From Salegentibacter sp. Hel_I_6 (GTDB lineage: Bacteria > Bacteroidota > Bacteroidia > Flavobacteriales > Flavobacteriaceae): a stretch of DNA of 64,000 nt. Below the pieces are notes generated by a model. The model made no database searches. It saw nothing but the letters and a program-made list of their open reading frames with translations, and was not told the DNA's origin. Shown piece after piece: positions 63,966 through 64,000 of this stretch (position 1 is the first letter of the stretch; each line of letters begins with the position of its first letter). The position numbers were made by a program, and so were the translations under genes. The stretch lies in contig NZ_JQNQ01000001.1 in assembly GCF_000745315.1 (NCBI RefSeq), positions 3,596,001-3,660,000 on the forward strand, read 5' to 3'.

Positions 63966-64000
63966 AATTGGATTGTTTACTACTGCCTATATGACTTTCA

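Noticed and set aside
1..64000. CRISPR arrays, rRNA or tRNA genes, transposases, prophage
   Set aside because: I saw no regularly spaced direct repeats of 25-40 bp, no tRNA-like cloverleaf in the gaps I read, and no transposase or phage genes. tRNA detection by eye is weak, so a scan with a covariance model would be decisive.

Overview
The window is a chromosomal segment of a marine-type Flavobacteriaceae (Bacteroidetes), close in style to Gramella, Salegentibacter or Zunongwangia. The reasons are the moderate AT bias, the near absence of Shine-Dalgarno sites, -7 boxes of the TAnnTTTG type, flavobacterial intergenic palindromes, an E1 alpha-beta fusion dehydrogenase, DUF2853, lipoproteins with an acidic stretch right after the lipid cysteine, and menaquinone genes. 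All assignments come from reading the sequence and from remembered family features; no searches were run.

Layout. 1-5416: end of an isoleucine/valine operon (ilvD'-ilvB-ilvN-ilvC-ilvA). 5417-5752: leader region with a promoter and a short Arg-rich leader peptide, probably an attenuator. 5753-15283: a near-complete arginine block (GNAT acyltransferase-argG-argC-proC-argD-argF'-argB-argE-like-argH), with dispersed palindromes in several gaps. 15458-19954 (minus): leuA-leuC-leuD-leuB. 20101-29322: a conserved unknown, a TonB-C/MORN protein, an RluA pseudouridine synthase, panB, an NTF2-like protein, a formylglycine-generating-enzyme lipoprotein, an alcohol dehydrogenase, a CPBP membrane protease and sdaA. 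29573-31501: dnaK. 33809-37291 (minus): an Nramp-like transporter followed by eutB-eutC. 37438-38076: a serine hydrolase. 40372-46754: menaquinone genes (menI-like, menF, menD, menB) with DUF2853, cvfB and a small secreted protein among them, then a YdbS/YdbT pair. 48853-57892 (minus): branched-chain E1 fusion, an M1-like protein with an outer-membrane barrel, a LOG-family protein and uvrA. 58398-63836: a PAS-LuxR regulator and three lipoproteins.

The most novel content is a family of five paralogous lipoproteins (32000, 38274, 59648, 61080, 62268). They share a roughly 280-residue domain with six invariant cysteines and the signature YQFFD. Each carries a different C-terminal module: none, an unknown domain, a thrombospondin-type-3 linker plus a further domain, or a CHRD-like domain. 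Each gene is followed by its own Rho-independent terminator. In the 59.6-63.8 kb cluster two of these terminators sit only about 30-40 bp before the next start codon, which suggests graded expression by readthrough. The signal peptides end in C-S/T followed by acidic residues, resembling the Bacteroidetes lipoprotein export signal, so surface display is likely. A LuxR-type regulator with a degenerate receiver sits just upstream of the cluster, and a CCCCTATA-like motif occurs near it and near two of the lipoproteins.

Other points: a -24/-12 (sigma-54-like) promoter with an upstream palindrome before dnaK; a LeuA without the usual C-terminal regulatory domain; a reciprocal Asp/Asn exchange in the thiamine-Mg site of the E1 fusion; an Nramp homologue lacking the DPGN motif next to eutBC; and gene starts (argF', menD) that need correcting because dispersed repeats lie directly upstream.
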